Positions 35,187-43,300 of a stretch of 64,000 nucleotides of DNA are shown piece by piece. The notes beneath the pieces are model-generated. The model was not told where the DNA came from, made no database searches, and saw only the letters and a program-made list of their open reading frames with translations. The DNA is from Coriobacteriaceae bacterium (GTDB lineage Bacteria > Actinomycetota > Coriobacteriia > Coriobacteriales > UMGS124). Each line of letters starts with the position of its first letter. The first letter of the stretch is position 1. The stretch lies in NCBI GenBank assembly GCA_019421015.1, contig JAHZGC010000016.1, positions 17,412 through 81,411 of the forward strand, written 5' to 3'. The position numbers and the translations under genes are program-made.

Positions 35187-36518
35187 TTATAGCACCTCGA
35201 TAGCGGATCGGTCGGGCAGGTTGGCCATGGCGTTGACCGTGTCGAGAATCGCCCGGGCATGACGCTGAACCAGGGCGTAGTCGACGGCGGCGTGGGCGCA
35301 GGTTACCATCACAAGGTCGGCCTGCGCAAGGACCTCGGGCGCAAGCTCTTGAAGGCCCTGGCACCGCTCGCCCGCGACGGTGCAGCCAGGCACATGGGGA
35401 TCGTAGTAACTTACCACGGCGCCCGAGGCCTTGAGCAGCTCGGCGATACGCAAAGCAGGAGATTCGCGGCAGTCTGAGACGTTGGGCTTGTAGGCCACGC
35501 CGAGCAGCAAAACACGCGAGCCGTTGAGCGGCTTTGCCCGGGCGTTGAGCAACCGCGCGGCGCGGTCCACGCAGTAACGCGGCATCGCGTTGTTCACCCG
35601 CACGGCGCAATCGATTAACGACGTGCTAAAACCGTACTCGCGCGCCTTCCACGACAGATAGCAGGGATCGAGCGGTATGCAGTGGCCACCCGGCCCGGGC
35701 CCGGGATAGAACGCCGAGAAGCCGTAGGGCTTGGTGCGCGCGGCGGCGATAACCTCCCACACGCTGATGTTCATGCGGTCGCACAGCATGGCGAGTTCGT
35801 TGACGAGGGCAATGTTCACGCTGCGATAGGCGTTCTCGAGGATCTTCTCCATCTCGGCCACCGCCGGGCTCGAAACGCGAACCACCGGAGCGCCGAGCGC
35901 CGCCTCGTAGACGGCGGCTATACAGGCGAGGCCGTCAGGGTCGGCGGCCCCCACCACTTTAGGCGTGTTGGCCGTGGTGTAGCGCCCGTTACCCGGGTCG
36001 ACCCGCTCGGGCGAAAATCCCACGTAGAAGTCGCGACCGGCCCGAAGACCCGAGGTCTGTTGGAGCAGGGGAAGCACGATGTCTTGGGTGGTTCCGGGAT
36101 ATGTGGTGGACTCGAGCACCACCATGGTGCCCGGCGTAAGATGTGCACCCACCGAACGGACGGCCTTCTCGATGCAGGAGATATCGGGATCGCCATGGGC
36201 ATCGAGCGGCGTGGGCACGCAGATGGCCACGAAGTCGCAGTCGGCTATGGCGCCAAAGGCGCAGTCCGCCCGCAACGCGCCCCGCTCCACAAGGCGGCCA
36301 AGCGCCGACGAAGGGACGTCGGGAATGTAACTGCGGCCCTCGCGAATGGCAGCAACCTTTTGCGGGTCGGCGTCAAAGCCCACCACCGCAAAGCCAGCCT
36401 GGGCGAGCACGGCAGCAAGGGGCAGCCCCACATAGCCAAGCCCTACCACCCCGCAGGTAAGGGCGCGCCGCGCGATGCGAGCAAGAAGGCTCTCGCTCAG
36501 CGATGGACCGTCGCTCAT
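35187..36518 (-). CDS. wbpA: UDP-N-acetylglucosamine 6-dehydrogenase, WbpA-like
   Basis: A 443-residue NAD-dependent enzyme that oxidises C6 of UDP-GlcNAc to the uronic acid, first step of the UDP-2,3-diacetamido-uronate pathway. It has the Rossmann motif VVGLGYVGLPLA and the catalytic cysteine in GPGPGGHCIPLDP. The C-terminal UDP-binding domain has VLLLGVAYKPNVSD. ATG 36518 follows GAAGGGG by 8 nt; an ATG six codons earlier (36536) is possible. It heads the operon wbpA, wbpB-wbpD fusion, wbpE. Confidence 0.9.
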   Translation of the reverse strand: MSDGPSLSESLLARIARRALTCGVVGLGYVGLPLAAVLAQAGFAVVGFDADPQKVAAIREGRSYIPDVPSSALGRLVERGALRADCAFGAIADCDFVAICVPTPLDAHGDPDISCIEKAVRSVGAHLTPGTMVVLESTTYPGTTQDIVLPLLQQTSGLRAGRDFYVGFSPERVDPGNGRYTTANTPKVVGAADPDGLACIAAVYEAALGAPVVRVSSPAVAEMEKILENAYRSVNIALVNELAMLCDRMNISVWEVIAAARTKPYGFSAFYPGPGPGGHCIPLDPCYLSWKAREYGFSTSLIDCAVRVNNAMPRYCVDRAARLLNARAKPLNGSRVLLLGVAYKPNVSDCRESPALRIAELLKASGAVVSYYDPHVPGCTVAGERCQGLQELAPEVLAQADLVMVTCAHAAVDYALVQRHARAILDTVNAMANLPDRSAIEVL

Positions 36519-36684
36519 AAGCCATGCCCCTTCCATGGGCGCTCCGCTACGGGAACCATCATAACGCCTTGAGATCAACCTGGTGATCACGCCTGTGAAG
36601 TGACAGCCATTCTCAACGGGGCGCGGTGTGACAAAGGCTGTTTGTTCCGTTAAAGTTCTCCGGGTTTGACGGTGGGAGGGAGGG

Positions 36685-37797
36685 ATGGGCGACATGAAAA
36701 TCATGCTGCTGGTTTACGGCGCTCGAAGCAGGTTCGGCGGGGCGGAGCGCAGGCTAATCCGCATGCTCAACAAGATTGGCGAGACTGAGGATGTGGTATT
36801 ACTCGCCATGGATGGGAACGCGAGAGAACTACAAGAGTCGTTGTCCGTGTCCAGTTGCGATGCTTCCAATTTCCAACGCGTCGAGTGCCTTGGCGGAAGA
36901 TCTGGTAAGCTGCCGGCTTTTTTACGACTGAAAAAGACTCTGTCCCTTGTGGCCGAAGAACGACCCGACGTAGTCCACATCTATGGTGTCGGGAGATTCC
37001 CCTTCGCCCTGCTGACCCTGCTAAAACCGATGCGATGCCACTCCCTGCTGACGGCCGCGAACGTGCTCCACTACTATGGGACTAAAACCGGCCGGCACCT
37101 GCTGGCCCCGTGCTGCCGGCTTGCCACGCACATCGACCTACTCTACCCCGGCCAGCTGGCCTTTTACGAGTCCCTCTCTCCCACTCCGGTAACGGTCACG
37201 CCGGGTACCTTTACGGACTTGGAGCTGTTCAAACCCGCCCCCAAGCGCAACCTGATTGCTTTTGTGGCCGCCCGACTGGTGGAGCAGAAGAACCCGCGGC
37301 TCTTCTTGGAAGCGATCTCGCTCTGCGCAGACGAGATGCGAGCTTGCGGTTGGCAGGCGCTGCTGTGCGGGAAGGGCGAACAGGAGGCGGTGTTGCGAGC
37401 ACAGATTGCGGCCCTCGATCTGGCCGACGTCGTTTCTATGCCGGGATACGTGGCAACCCACGAGGTGATGCCCACCGTGCGGGTCATGTGCTCGGTGCAG
37501 CGGGGCGGCAACTACCCCTCTCAAGCCGTCGCAGAGGCGGCGGCCTGCGGCTGTTACGTCCTGGCAACCGACGAGGGGGAGACATACAGGATGTTCGATC
37601 CGTCCTACATGGAGCTGGTGCCCCCGGAAGATCCGGCCGCCCTGGCAGCAGCCCTAACGCGCGCCATGCACCTGTCCGAGGAGGAATGGGCGCGGATCGC
37701 AGTCGCGGCACGCGCTTGGGCCGAGAAGAACTTCGATATGGAAGCGTCGGTCGCGTATTTTAAGGACGTGTATAGAAAAACGGCGGCGGATGCCTGA
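36685..37797 (+). CDS. Glycosyltransferase family 4 protein
   Basis: A 370-residue GT-B glycosyltransferase. The N-terminal GARSRFGGAERRLIRML resembles the acceptor-side glycine motif of the family. The donor-binding domain has VAARLVEQKNPRLFLEAI and a nucleotide-sugar loop SQAVAEAAACGCYVLATDEGE with the EX7E-type acid pair. It is divergent from the wbpA operon and probably uses an activated sugar for surface polysaccharide assembly. The GGGAGGGAGGG leader fits either ATG 36685 or ATG 36694. Lower GC wobble use than its neighbours in the first 300 bp hints at transfer. Confidence 0.85.
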   Translation: MGDMKIMLLVYGARSRFGGAERRLIRMLNKIGETEDVVLLAMDGNARELQESLSVSSCDASNFQRVECLGGRSGKLPAFLRLKKTLSLVAEERPDVVHIYGVGRFPFALLTLLKPMRCHSLLTAANVLHYYGTKTGRHLLAPCCRLATHIDLLYPGQLAFYESLSPTPVTVTPGTFTDLELFKPAPKRNLIAFVAARLVEQKNPRLFLEAISLCADEMRACGWQALLCGKGEQEAVLRAQIAALDLADVVSMPGYVATHEVMPTVRVMCSVQRGGNYPSQAVAEAAACGCYVLATDEGETYRMFDPSYMELVPPEDPAALAAALTRAMHLSEEEWARIAVAARAWAEKNFDMEASVAYFKDVYRKTAADA

Positions 37798-38047
37798 GGC
37801 CATGGGTACTTCATGGGCTCGAGCGGAACACATCAAATGTTCTGTGGATTGCCGCAGAAACCATAGAAGCCTGTTTGCCGTCATGGATCTTATATGTAGA
37901 CACATCCCCAAATGCACGCCGCACCATCTGTGACCTGCGATTATGATGCCCCTGTGCGAGCAACGTCATCCTTTGTGCGGCATTCTGTAAGAAACTGGCC
38001 TCATTTGTGCGGGGGGGGCACGGCCAGGTCGGCGCTACCGTAACCCC

Positions 38048-39019
38048 ATGAGCATCTTACTTGGTGACATAACAGCATTCAGACTGTGGCGATCGGAGAC
38101 ATTTTGCACCACTATGCGCAAGGTGCGGGCCGTTCTTTTGCCGACGGGCGATCTTGACTGCCGATTCCAGAGCGTCAACGATGCCCGCACGCGTAGCGAG
38201 CTGCTTGCAAATCTGCCCCTGCCGCTCGACTTGTTCGTGCCGGAGAAGGCTGACCGCCTTAGATCGGCCCTGGTAACAGCCCACCAACTTCCCCCGTTTT
38301 TGACAACCGAGCTTGTCTACCCGCTGGAGGATGGTATCTTTGTCTGTTCGCCCCGTACGACACTGCTCCAACTGGCGAGAACCAGGGGCTTCATTGAACT
38401 GGCCCTCGCAGTGTTCGAAATGTGCGGCACCTATGGCCGATCCCCTCAGAACAAGAACGGCTTTTTTGAACGCCCCCCGCTGACAAGCTGTGATTTTCTC
38501 GCCCAGCTTGTAGAGCGCCAACCTGAGGGCGCACGCGGAAAGAACCTTCTCGGGCAGGTGCTTTCGGTCAGCCTCGACGGGGCCGCCTCTCCCATGGAGT
38601 CGGTTGCCGCGCTGCACCTTGGGCTGCCCGGCACAAAAGGCGGCTACGGACTCGCAGGCCTACGGCTCAACTACCCGCTTGAGATGCCCGCTCACCTCAG
38701 ACGGGCAGCTGGACGTAGCTCGGTGCGGTGCGACCTGTACTACCCCGCAGGCCGAGTTGCCGTCGAATACGACAGCGACCGCTACCACCAAGCAGAAAAC
38801 CGCATCGCAAGCGATTCGAAGCGCCGGGCCGCGTTGGAGCTCATAGGAGTTCGCGTGGTCTCGCTCACAAGGGCACAGCTCATAGACCTCGACGCCATGG
38901 ACGCCGTAGCCACCGTGGTCGGTCGCCTCCTCAAACGCAGGCTTCCCCGTGTGCATGATTTTAGAGCGCGGCAGCTTCAGATGAGGTCGCAGCTGCTCGA
39001 CTTTGGCCGAGAGCTGTAG
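38048..39019 (+). CDS. Orphan protein with a PD-(D/E)XK/DUF559-like C-terminal domain
   Basis: A 323-residue protein of unknown function. The C-terminal third has the pattern CDLYYPAGRVAVEYDSDRYH, then a basic helix (SDSKRRAALELIG) and RVVSLTRAQL. This matches the D-X(n)-E-X-D arrangement of Vsr/DUF559-type nuclease folds (Asp in DLYY, Glu and Asp in VEYDSD). The N-terminal 200 residues, with several cysteines, match nothing I recognise. The start has no ribosome binding site, so leaderless translation is possible. It has no adjacent partner gene. A nuclease or defence role is a guess from fold only. Confidence 0.65.
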   Translation: MSILLGDITAFRLWRSETFCTTMRKVRAVLLPTGDLDCRFQSVNDARTRSELLANLPLPLDLFVPEKADRLRSALVTAHQLPPFLTTELVYPLEDGIFVCSPRTTLLQLARTRGFIELALAVFEMCGTYGRSPQNKNGFFERPPLTSCDFLAQLVERQPEGARGKNLLGQVLSVSLDGAASPMESVAALHLGLPGTKGGYGLAGLRLNYPLEMPAHLRRAAGRSSVRCDLYYPAGRVAVEYDSDRYHQAENRIASDSKRRAALELIGVRVVSLTRAQLIDLDAMDAVATVVGRLLKRRLPRVHDFRARQLQMRSQLLDFGREL

Positions 39020-39077
39020 GGGGCAGCCCCGGGCCGGCAAGGCTCTCGACCGCGCATGGTCGGCGGGGGCACGCCCG

Positions 39078-39158
39078 TCACGCCCTCGAGGCCGAATTGT
39101 CCGCATAAAGGGGGCTGCAGGACAGGGACCGCAGGACAGATTTGGCTCGAGGGCGTGA
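39078..39158. repeat. Inverted-repeat element, family 2 copy A
   Basis: TCACGCCCTCGAG at 39078-39090 is the exact complement of CTCGAGGGCGTGA at 39146-39158. Each arm continues inward after a short variable stretch to ATTGTCC or GGACAGAT. GCAGGACAG occurs twice within. It lies between convergent genes. Confidence 0.8.
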
Positions 39159-39258
39159 GTTCCTGCAACAACTGATATCATGTTTATGGAGACGTTAGAT
39201 CCAATGCCAGGTAAAATGTGGATCTCTAAGAAAATTATATTATTTGAGAAAACAACGG

Positions 39259-39323
39259 CACACCCTCGACGCACTTTTGTCTTTGGCCCCCATCGTGGGC
39301 GACAAATCGCGGTCGAGGGCGTG
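39259..39323. repeat. Inverted-repeat element, family 2 copy B
   Basis: CACACCCTCGAC and GTCGAGGGCGTG form the ends (one mismatch), with inner TTTTGTC and GACAAAT. It is 100 bp from copy A in the same 410-bp convergent gap (39020-39429). No gene is supported in that gap. Confidence 0.8.
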
Positions 39324-39429
39324 CCCATCTTTGGACGACCCACACGCAAAGGCCCGCACACCCCTCGTCGGGACGTACGGGCCATAACGATATTTGCAGG
39401 CAGAGCGGCTAGCCGGACCGGGTGCTACC

Positions 39430-41469
39430 CTACGCGCTGGCTTGGGCCATGGCGTCCTCGACGGCCGAGAAGATCGCCTTGCTGGTGATCGTCGCACCGC
39501 TCACGCCGTCGACGCCGGCGGTGCCGTTGGCGGCCACGATGGCCTCGGGGAGCTGCTCGACGGCCTTGGAGCCGATGCCCTGGGTCTCGGAGTTCTCGCC
39601 CACGGTCACGGACGCGACCTTGCCGCCCTCGACGGTCACGGTCACCGGGACCTTGCCGCCGATGCCCTTGCCCTCGGCCTCGTAGGTGCCGTCCTTGAGC
39701 TCGCCGGCCGGGGTGGCGGGCTCGGGCGCCTCGGTGGGGGCACCGAAGGTCGGGTCGCCCTTGGTGACGTTCTCGACGTCGTAGCCGGCCTGCTCGGCCA
39801 CGTGGCGGGCCACATGGCGGCCGAAGGTCACCGTGCGGCCGCAGGCGCAGGCCACCACGAGCTCGGGGTAGTTGTTGGCAAACAGGCTGCCCGAGCAGTC
39901 GCCGGCGGCGTAGAGACCGGGGATGACCTCGTCGTTCATGTCGATGACCTGCATGTCCTCGTTGATGCGCAGGCCGTCGACGGTGGTCAGGAAGCTCGCG
40001 CCGTACCAGCCGCCGAAGAAGGGCGGGGTGCGCAGCTCGGAGAGGCGGTAGGCCTCCTTGCCGAAGTCGGCGTCCTCCTGGGCGTCGTAGAAGCCGTTGT
40101 ACTTGTCGACCTCGGCCAGGAAGGTCTCCTTGGCCTCGCCCTCGAAGCCCAGCTTGTCGGCCAGCTCCTCGATGGTGTCGGCCACAAAGATGGTGCCCTC
40201 CTCGATCTTGTCGGCAAAGAACTCCTCGAGGGTGCCCTCGTAGCGGCCGAGCTGCTGCTGGATCTGGCGCGAGCAGCCGATGGTGTTGAAGCGCATGATG
40301 TCCTCTTTGGCGTTCGCGTCGAACACCTGGCAGAACACGCCGCCCGGCTTCTCGGCGATGGCGTTGAGGTCGAAGTCGTAGGGAGCGCTCTCGTTGCAGT
40401 AGCGGCGGCCGTCGCGGGCGACCTTCATGAAGGGCTGGCTGCCGATGTTGTACTGCTTGCCCACGCCGGCGAAGCTGCCGGTGCCCTCGGTGGAGGTGTA
40501 GCCGGCGTTCTCACCGGGCCTCACGAGGCCGCGGTTGAAGAGCATGGGGGCGGGGTCCTCGTCCATCTGGGCGCCGACCCACAGGGCGGCCTTGATGCCG
40601 TCGCCGGTGTCGTTGGTGTTGTAGTACACCAGCGAGACCACACGGTCGATGATGGGCGAGAGCTCCTGGCACATGGCCGGGTTGGCGGGGTAGCCGCCGG
40701 TGGCGAGCAGGACGCCCTGGCTGGCGTTGATGCGCACCAGACCGTCGGGGGTCTGGAAGATGCCGCCGGTCACGCGGCCGCCGTCCTCGCGCTCGAGCTT
40801 GACGAGCGCGGTCTCGTAGTCCACGTTGTAGCCAAGGCTGTTGATATAGCGCTCGAAGATCTCGTTGCGCACGAGGCGGTTGCCTGCGGCGTCGTTGCCC
40901 GAGTAGTAGTGCTCGGTGCGCGGGATGTAGTAGTAGGTGCCGCCGGTGGGATCCTGGTTGTCGACGTCGACGGCGCAGGTCATGCCGGCGCCGGTGAGAA
41001 TCTCGTCGAGCCAGTCGATCATGGCGGCGGACTCGTCGATCCAGACCTTCCAGACGCGCATGTCGCACTTGCCGCTGGCGTAGCGGGCGAGCTCGTTGAG
41101 CACCTGGCCCTTGTTGTCCTCGTAGCCGGCGTCAAGCACGTACTTGGAGTTCACGGCGCCCAGCCAGTGGCGGGTCTGGCCCACCATGGCGCCCTTCTCG
41201 GCCACGATGAAGTTCATGCCGAGCTCGGCGGCGCTGGCGGCCGCGGCCATGCCGGCGTTGCCGGCGCCCACGATGAGGAGCTCGCAGTCGCGGGTGTCCA
41301 CGATGTCGGACTCGGCGACCTCGGGGGCCTCCCCCAGCCAGCTCGTGGTGTCCTCGACGGGGGCCTTGGCGTTGGCCGCCTGAGGGGCGGCGGTCATGCT
41401 TGCGGCTGCGCCGGCAACGGCGGCGGTGGCGGCGGCACCTGCGAGGAAGTTACGGCGGCTCAGTTCCAT
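39430..41469 (-). CDS. Tat-exported FAD reductase with C-terminal covalent-FMN domain
   Basis: The 679-residue protein opens with a twin-arginine signal (LSRRNFLAGAAATAAV). The FAD domain has VGAGNAGMAAAASAAELG near residue 75 and the C-terminal PGLYAAGDCSGS. After a Pro/Glu-rich linker, residues 590-679 form an FMN_bind domain with GVSGATITS (Thr662 as FMN site). The GRRYCNESAPYDF segment lacks the fumarate-reductase TRD arginine, so the substrate is different and unknown. The FMN domain is nearly the same as that of the binding protein at 22357-23547. ATG 41469 has GAAAGGA 8 nt upstream. A LuxR regulator is divergent at 41768. Confidence 0.9.
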   Translation of the reverse strand: MELSRRNFLAGAAATAAVAGAAASMTAAPQAANAKAPVEDTTSWLGEAPEVAESDIVDTRDCELLIVGAGNAGMAAAASAAELGMNFIVAEKGAMVGQTRHWLGAVNSKYVLDAGYEDNKGQVLNELARYASGKCDMRVWKVWIDESAAMIDWLDEILTGAGMTCAVDVDNQDPTGGTYYYIPRTEHYYSGNDAAGNRLVRNEIFERYINSLGYNVDYETALVKLEREDGGRVTGGIFQTPDGLVRINASQGVLLATGGYPANPAMCQELSPIIDRVVSLVYYNTNDTGDGIKAALWVGAQMDEDPAPMLFNRGLVRPGENAGYTSTEGTGSFAGVGKQYNIGSQPFMKVARDGRRYCNESAPYDFDLNAIAEKPGGVFCQVFDANAKEDIMRFNTIGCSRQIQQQLGRYEGTLEEFFADKIEEGTIFVADTIEELADKLGFEGEAKETFLAEVDKYNGFYDAQEDADFGKEAYRLSELRTPPFFGGWYGASFLTTVDGLRINEDMQVIDMNDEVIPGLYAAGDCSGSLFANNYPELVVACACGRTVTFGRHVARHVAEQAGYDVENVTKGDPTFGAPTEAPEPATPAGELKDGTYEAEGKGIGGKVPVTVTVEGGKVASVTVGENSETQGIGSKAVEQLPEAIVAANGTAGVDGVSGATITSKAIFSAVEDAMAQASA

Positions 41470-41651
41470 GGTGGCGTTCCTTTCTGGTTGGGCTTCCATG
41501 CGCCGTTTGACGGTGACGCATGTCAGCAAACGTGGATGCCGTCCGGCGCGCTGCCCGGCGGCTCGACGCTGCCCACTATGCCAGCCACGGGGCAGTTTGT
41601 ACCTCGTCCCGTTGGGTCGAACTTATCTAGCTGGGGTTTTGTTGAGAACCA

Positions 41652-41683
41652 CCCCGTCCTCGACCCCGTGGGGCGAGATGGGG
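41652..41683. promoter_or_regulatory. Imperfect palindrome between reductase and LuxR genes
   Basis: CCCCGTCCTCGACCCC faces GGGGCGAGATGGGG across one base pair in the 298-bp divergent region 41470-41767. It is a candidate operator for the neighbouring regulator. Confidence 0.35.
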
Positions 41684-41767
41684 CGAGCGGCTTTTTGCGT
41701 GCGGTTGGTCGACGGTTCGTCAGGCTGCTAGACTGTCGTTTACGTTTGGCACCCCAAAGGAGGCCCC

Positions 41768-43300
41768 ATGGCCCAGCCCACTTCTATCGCAACGGCGCAC
41801 GACGCCGACCCCGGTTGGACGATGACGGCGTTCCACGCGCTGGGCTCACACTCGTGGTGGCTCTGCGTGCTCGCCATCGGCTGTAACCAGCTCGGCACCA
41901 TGCTGCTCAACCAGGCGGCCCACCCCCTCTACGACACGGTGTTCTCGCTCGCCAAGGATATCGCGACCCTAGGGGCCGCTGCGGCCGGCATCGCGCTGTA
42001 CCTGCTCGTGGCGCGCCACCCGCGCTGGGTTCGCCCCAGGGCGTTCGCCTGGACGGGAGTGGGGTTCGCCGTGGCGGGCTCCCTGTTGGCGCTGCTGTTC
42101 TCGACCACGGTCCCCAACGCCGCGCTCTTGGTGGGCGCTGCCTGCCTCAGGACGCTCGGCAACGTCTGGATCGGCTCCATGGTGTACCTGGCCCTCACCG
42201 ACCAGGCCATCCGCCACGGCACGCGCACCGCCCTGGCCGCCGTGTGCACCGGCTGGGCCATCAGTTACCTGCTCGAGAGTACCGCGCTCTACCTGCCGCC
42301 GACGGTTCAGCTCTCGGTGTTCATGGGGCTGCCGGCCGTCATAGCCGCCCTCGCCTACGGCGGGTCGCGGCGCGTCATGGAGTACACCCGTCAAGCCGCC
42401 CCCGCCGACGACCTGCGGGTGACGAACCCCGCCTCGTTCATCTCGTTAGGCAACACGGTCTTTGTGGCGTTCGTGCTGATCAAGATGTCGTTTGGCTTTG
42501 CCATGACGTTCCTCAGCTCCGCAGGGACGCCGGTCATAACCGTGTTTGCCTGCATCCCAGCCCTTGTCGTGGCCACGGCGCTGGCGCTCGCCACCAAGCC
42601 CGGCGGAGGCCTCAACGCGTTCTACCGCGCCACGATGCTGCTGGTGCTGGCTGGCTTCTTATTGGTGAACCCGCTTATCTCGGAGATAACCGCGATGCCC
42701 ACCCTCGCCAATCTCGTTCTGCGGGCCGGCAGCGACCTGACCCGCATGTTTGCCCTGCTCGTGGTGGCGTTCCTCGGCATGCGCAACCCCATGAACGCCC
42801 TGTGCGTCGCGCTCTTTGTGGGGGCGGCCAACTCCGTGGGCAGCGTGGTGGGGGCGCAGCTCGGCAACGCGGCCAACATGGCCCTCACCCACAGCCCCGG
42901 CACGTTCGCGCTGCTCTTGGCCGCCATCATCTTTGCCTACGTGGCCTACAACATCATCACTCCCCAGAACTTCGACTTTGACCGCACGGCCCGCTCCATC
43001 GTGCCCGTCGAGCCCGTGCAGTCGGTGGAGCGGGTGGACCGCCTTGCCCTGGCCTGCGAGCAGCTTGCCGCGGAGCACGGCCTGACCCCCCGCGAGGCCG
43101 AGGCCCTGGCCCTGCTCGCCCACGGCCGCAACACGGCGGCCATTCAGGAACGCATGGTTGTGTCGCGCAGCACGGCCAAGACCCACATCCGCAATGTCTA
43201 CGCCAAACTCGGGGTACACGCCCAGCAGAATCTTATAGACCTCGTTGAACAGGAGTCGCACCATGGCGCAGAATCCCAGAGCAGTCCCAGGAATTGCTGA
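41768..43300 (+). CDS. Membrane-bound LuxR-family transcriptional regulator
   Basis: The 510-residue protein has 11-12 hydrophobic helices (residues 30-405) and then a LuxR helix-turn-helix: LTPREAEALALLAHGRNTAAIQERM, SRSTAKTHIRNVYAKLGVH. It is divergent from the FAD-FMN reductase at 39430-41469, the usual arrangement for a regulator and its target. Its last 38 nt overlap the start of the cellulase gene, so it may be cotranscribed with that gene too. The ATG at 41768 has AAAGGAGG upstream. Confidence 0.88.
   Translation: MAQPTSIATAHDADPGWTMTAFHALGSHSWWLCVLAIGCNQLGTMLLNQAAHPLYDTVFSLAKDIATLGAAAAGIALYLLVARHPRWVRPRAFAWTGVGFAVAGSLLALLFSTTVPNAALLVGAACLRTLGNVWIGSMVYLALTDQAIRHGTRTALAAVCTGWAISYLLESTALYLPPTVQLSVFMGLPAVIAALAYGGSRRVMEYTRQAAPADDLRVTNPASFISLGNTVFVAFVLIKMSFGFAMTFLSSAGTPVITVFACIPALVVATALALATKPGGGLNAFYRATMLLVLAGFLLVNPLISEITAMPTLANLVLRAGSDLTRMFALLVVAFLGMRNPMNALCVALFVGAANSVGSVVGAQLGNAANMALTHSPGTFALLLAAIIFAYVAYNIITPQNFDFDRTARSIVPVEPVQSVERVDRLALACEQLAAEHGLTPREAEALALLAHGRNTAAIQERMVVSRSTAKTHIRNVYAKLGVHAQQNLIDLVEQESHHGAESQSSPRNC

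Noticed and set aside
37798..38047. Decayed gene remnant between the glycosyltransferase and the nuclease-like gene
   Set aside because: Short similar segments (TTTGTGCGG twice) were seen, but no protein similarity or frame could be recognised.
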